DNA of 64,000 nt from Geomonas ferrireducens. Lineage in GTDB: Bacteria; Desulfobacterota; Desulfuromonadia; Geobacterales; Geobacteraceae. The first letter of the stretch is position 1, and each line of letters begins with the position of its first letter. Below are positions 61,959 through 64,000 of the stretch, one piece after another. Location of the stretch: positions 456,318 to 520,317 of the forward strand of contig NZ_SSYA01000003.1 of assembly GCF_004917065.1 (NCBI RefSeq). The letters run 5' to 3'. The notes beneath the pieces are model-generated. The model had not been told where the DNA came from, ran no database searches, and saw only the letters and a program-made list of their open reading frames with translations. Made by a program: the position numbers and the translations under genes.

Positions 61959-64000
61959 CTACGCCAGCACCTGCCTGATCTTCTCCCGGAGCTTTTCCAT
62001 CTCAAGGGGCTTCTGGATGTAGTGCATCCCCGACTCCATCACTCCCCGCTGCACCACGGTGTCCGCGGTGTGGCCGGACATGTACAGCACGCGGACCTCG
62101 GGCGCGAACTCCTTGATGCGTGCCACCATCTCCCGGCCGTTCATATCCGGCATCACCACGTCGGTCAATATCATGTCGATTTCGCTGAGCCTGTCGCGGC
62201 AGATCTCCACCGCCTGCAAGGGGGCCTGCGCCTGGATCACCTTGAGCCCCATCTCCTCCAGCAGCCTCGTGGTGAGCCACAAAAGCATCTCCTCGTCCTC
62301 CACGAGGAGGATCGTACCCTGCAGCTGCTGCTCATCGGCCGTGCCCCCCTCGGCGCTTTCCCCCTGTTCCGGCAGGCGCGGCAGGTAGATCCGGAACACC
62401 GCCCCCTGACCCGGCTCGCTGTAGACGTTGATGAAACCGCCGTTCTGGCTCACGATGCCGTACACGGTGGACAGCCCGAGGCCGGTCCCTTTGCCCGCCC
62501 CTTTCGTGGTGAAGAAGGGCTCGAAGATGTGCGCCGCGGTCGCCTTGTCCATGCCGCAGCCGGTATCACTCACGGTGAGGCGCACATACTCGCCGGCGCG
62601 CGCGTCCGGGTGCAGGTAGGCGTACTGGCTGGTGATCTGGATGTTTGCCGTCTCGATGGTGAGGCTTCCCCCTTCCGGCATGGCGTCACGGGCGTTCACC
62701 GCGAGGTTGATCAGGATCTGGTCCACCTGTGAGGGGTCGATAAGCACGCACCAGAGCTCCTGCACCGGGTGGAAGGTGAGCTGCACGTCTTCGCCGATCA
62801 GCCGCAGCAGGATCCGGTTCGCCTCTTCGATCTGACGGTTGAGATTCACCGGCTTGGGCGAGATCACCTCCTTGCGCGAGAAGGCGAGGAGCTGTCGGGT
62901 GATGTCGCTCGAGCGGCGCGCGGCGTTTATGATGAGCTCCAGGTACTGCCCCACGGGCTCGCCGTCCTCGAGCTTTCTTTTCGAAAGTTCCGCGGCGCCG
63001 GAGATGACGCTAAGCATGTTGTTGAAGTCGTGCGCCACTCCCCCCGCCAGACGACCGATCGACTCCATCTTCTGGGACTGGCGGAACTGTTCCTCCAGGT
63101 GCTTGCGCTCGGTCGTATTGATGAAGGCGACCACGGCTCCCACCACCTTCCCCTCCTTAACCTGCGGATAGCACCAGTACTCCACCGGGAAGCTGCTGCC
63201 GTCTGAGCGCCAGAAGACCTCCTCCTCGACGTGACCGACCTTGCCCTGCATCATGGCCTTGTGCGCCCTGCACTCCGCTTCCGGCATCTTGCGGCCGTCG
63301 GGGTAGCTGTGGTGCATCACATCATGCATGTCCTTGCCGAGGAGCTCCTCGGCGCCCTGGTAGCCGAGCATCCTGACGCAGGCGCGGTTGCAGAAGGTGC
63401 ACCTCCCCTCGAGGTCGATGCCGTAGATCGCCTCGCCGGTCGAGTCGAGCAGAAGCCGCAGCCGTTCCTCGCTTTCCCTGAGAGCCTCCTCTGCCAGCCA
63501 GCGCTCCGAGATCTCCTCCTCGAGCTGTGCGGCCTGTTCCTGCAGGCTTTCCTGGGCCGCCTGCCGCTCTGTGATCTCTTCCTCGAGTTGCACAGCGTTC
63601 TGCTTCACCTCTTCCTCGGCCCTTCTACGCTCGTCGATCTCCTGCTTTAGTTGCCAAAGGGCGTATCCCATACCGGACACGAGGACCAGGGAAAGGGCTT
63701 TGAGGAGGCTCAAACGCCAGTCGACTCGGCTGGTGTAGCGCTGCACCCGGAGCATGACGCCGCTCGTTTCGTCGGTAATCGCCACCTCCTTGATGGCGTG
63801 ATGGTCCGTGGTGTCTCGCTGCGGAGAGGTGGCGAGGATGCGACCGTTGATGTCGGAGAGGCTTAAGTGGTAGAGGCGGGGGCGGGTCTGCGAGATCAAC
63901 TGCTGCAGCAGCCGGTCGCAGGAGTACACCCCTCCGAAGAGTCCAAGGAAAGTACCGTCCCGGTAGACCGGGACCCAGATCTCAAAGGATGGTCTTCCCT
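61959..64000 (-). CDS. Hybrid sensor histidine kinase with coiled coil, PAS, kinase and receiver domains (5' end beyond the window)
   Basis: At least 680 residues; the frame is open to the right edge, so the N-terminus (probably signal and periplasmic part) is missing. Visible: a Cache-like periplasmic end (IWVPVYRDGTFLGLFGGVYS, NGRILATSPQRD), a helix (LLKALSLVLVSGMGYALWQL), a coiled coil with repeats of QxxQLEEEIxER (about residues 125-170 of the visible part), a PAS domain (LLDSTGEAIYGIDLEGRCTFCNRACVRMLGY), the phosphoacceptor segment LAGGVAHDFNNMLSVISG, ATPase (NLAVNARDAMP, DTGCGMD, GTGLGLSTV) and a receiver domain with LVEDEE, D in MILTDVVMPDMNG and IQKPLEMEKL. CheD follows after 41 bases. 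Confidence 0.93.
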   Translation of the reverse strand, partial: GRPSFEIWVPVYRDGTFLGLFGGVYSCDRLLQQLISQTRPRLYHLSLSDINGRILATSPQRDTTDHHAIKEVAITDETSGVMLRVQRYTSRVDWRLSLLKALSLVLVSGMGYALWQLKQEIDERRRAEEEVKQNAVQLEEEITERQAAQESLQEQAAQLEEEISERWLAEEALRESEERLRLLLDSTGEAIYGIDLEGRCTFCNRACVRMLGYQGAEELLGKDMHDVMHHSYPDGRKMPEAECRAHKAMMQGKVGHVEEEVFWRSDGSSFPVEYWCYPQVKEGKVVGAVVAFINTTERKHLEEQFRQSQKMESIGRLAGGVAHDFNNMLSVISGAAELSKRKLEDGEPVGQYLELIINAARRSSDITRQLLAFSRKEVISPKPVNLNRQIEEANRILLRLIGEDVQLTFHPVQELWCVLIDPSQVDQILINLAVNARDAMPEGGSLTIETANIQITSQYAYLHPDARAGEYVRLTVSDTGCGMDKATAAHIFEPFFTTKGAGKGTGLGLSTVYGIVSQNGGFINVYSEPGQGAVFRIYLPRLPEQGESAEGGTADEQQLQGTILLVEDEEMLLWLTTRLLEEMGLKVIQAQAPLQAVEICRDRLSEIDMILTDVVMPDMNGREMVARIKEFAPEVRVLYMSGHTADTVVQRGVMESGMHYIQKPLEMEKLREKIRQVLA

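Overview
The window is high-GC DNA with compact operons and looks like a chromosome segment of a Geobacter-type bacterium (Desulfuromonadota, Geobacterales; Geomonas or Citrifermentans would fit). The evidence is the gene mix: a tungsten-type aldehyde:ferredoxin oxidoreductase with its own pterin-cofactor genes, a ferredoxin-fused EtfA beside a membrane FeS Etf:menaquinone oxidoreductase, a membrane-bound uptake [NiFe] hydrogenase, PilY1, many two-component and chemotaxis proteins, and an ArsR-methyltransferase regulator (SahR) next to ahcY. No tRNA, rRNA, CRISPR array, insertion sequence or prophage was seen.

Layout. 0-10 kb: end of a UvrD/Rep helicase, exported peroxiredoxin, cyclophilin, lipoprotein, metK, a two-component system, an FMN-dependent nitronate monooxygenase family protein, and the sahR-ahcY operon. 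Together metK, sahR and ahcY hold most of the SAM cycle. 10-18.4 kb: the molybdo/tungstopterin and alcohol/aldehyde block. On the minus strand are Fe-alcohol dehydrogenase, AOR, a MoaD-like protein, a ThiF/MoeB-like E1 enzyme, MoeA and a 29-residue membrane peptide. On the plus strand are moaA, a MOSC protein and a ribbon-helix-helix protein. The divergent intergenic region carries two facing sigma-54-type promoters with GTTC/GAAC repeats between them. 18.5-24.7 kb: etfB, ferredoxin-etfA, Etf:menaquinone oxidoreductase and a radical SAM/SPASM protein. 24.7-28 kb: a PhnD-like binding protein paired with a hybrid histidine kinase. 28-31.4 kb: a MoxR ATPase/VWA operon, then YtxH and a ferredoxin. 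31.9-37 kb: an L,D-transpeptidase and the hydrogenase operon hyaS-hyaL-hyaB.

37-64 kb is mostly envelope, surface and signalling: PilY1 followed at once by a 1886-residue repeat protein ending in a dockerin-like module; a lipoprotein fusing an L,D-transpeptidase domain to an M15 carboxypeptidase; a PstS-like binding protein paired with a chemoreceptor; FlgM; a small membrane protein with a rhodanese; a double OmpA-domain porin; an aldo/keto reductase; transketolase next to a transaldolase homologue that has lost its catalytic lysine; an SRPBCC protein; CheD; and a hybrid histidine kinase cut by the right edge.

Four points stand out: the divergent sigma-54 arrangement controlling alcohol/aldehyde oxidation and cofactor synthesis; the transaldolase pseudoenzyme; the PilY1-dockerin surface pair; and several families of GC-rich palindromes that sit inside operons and even supply stop codons. 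All functions are read from sequence motifs and remembered family knowledge; no database search was run.
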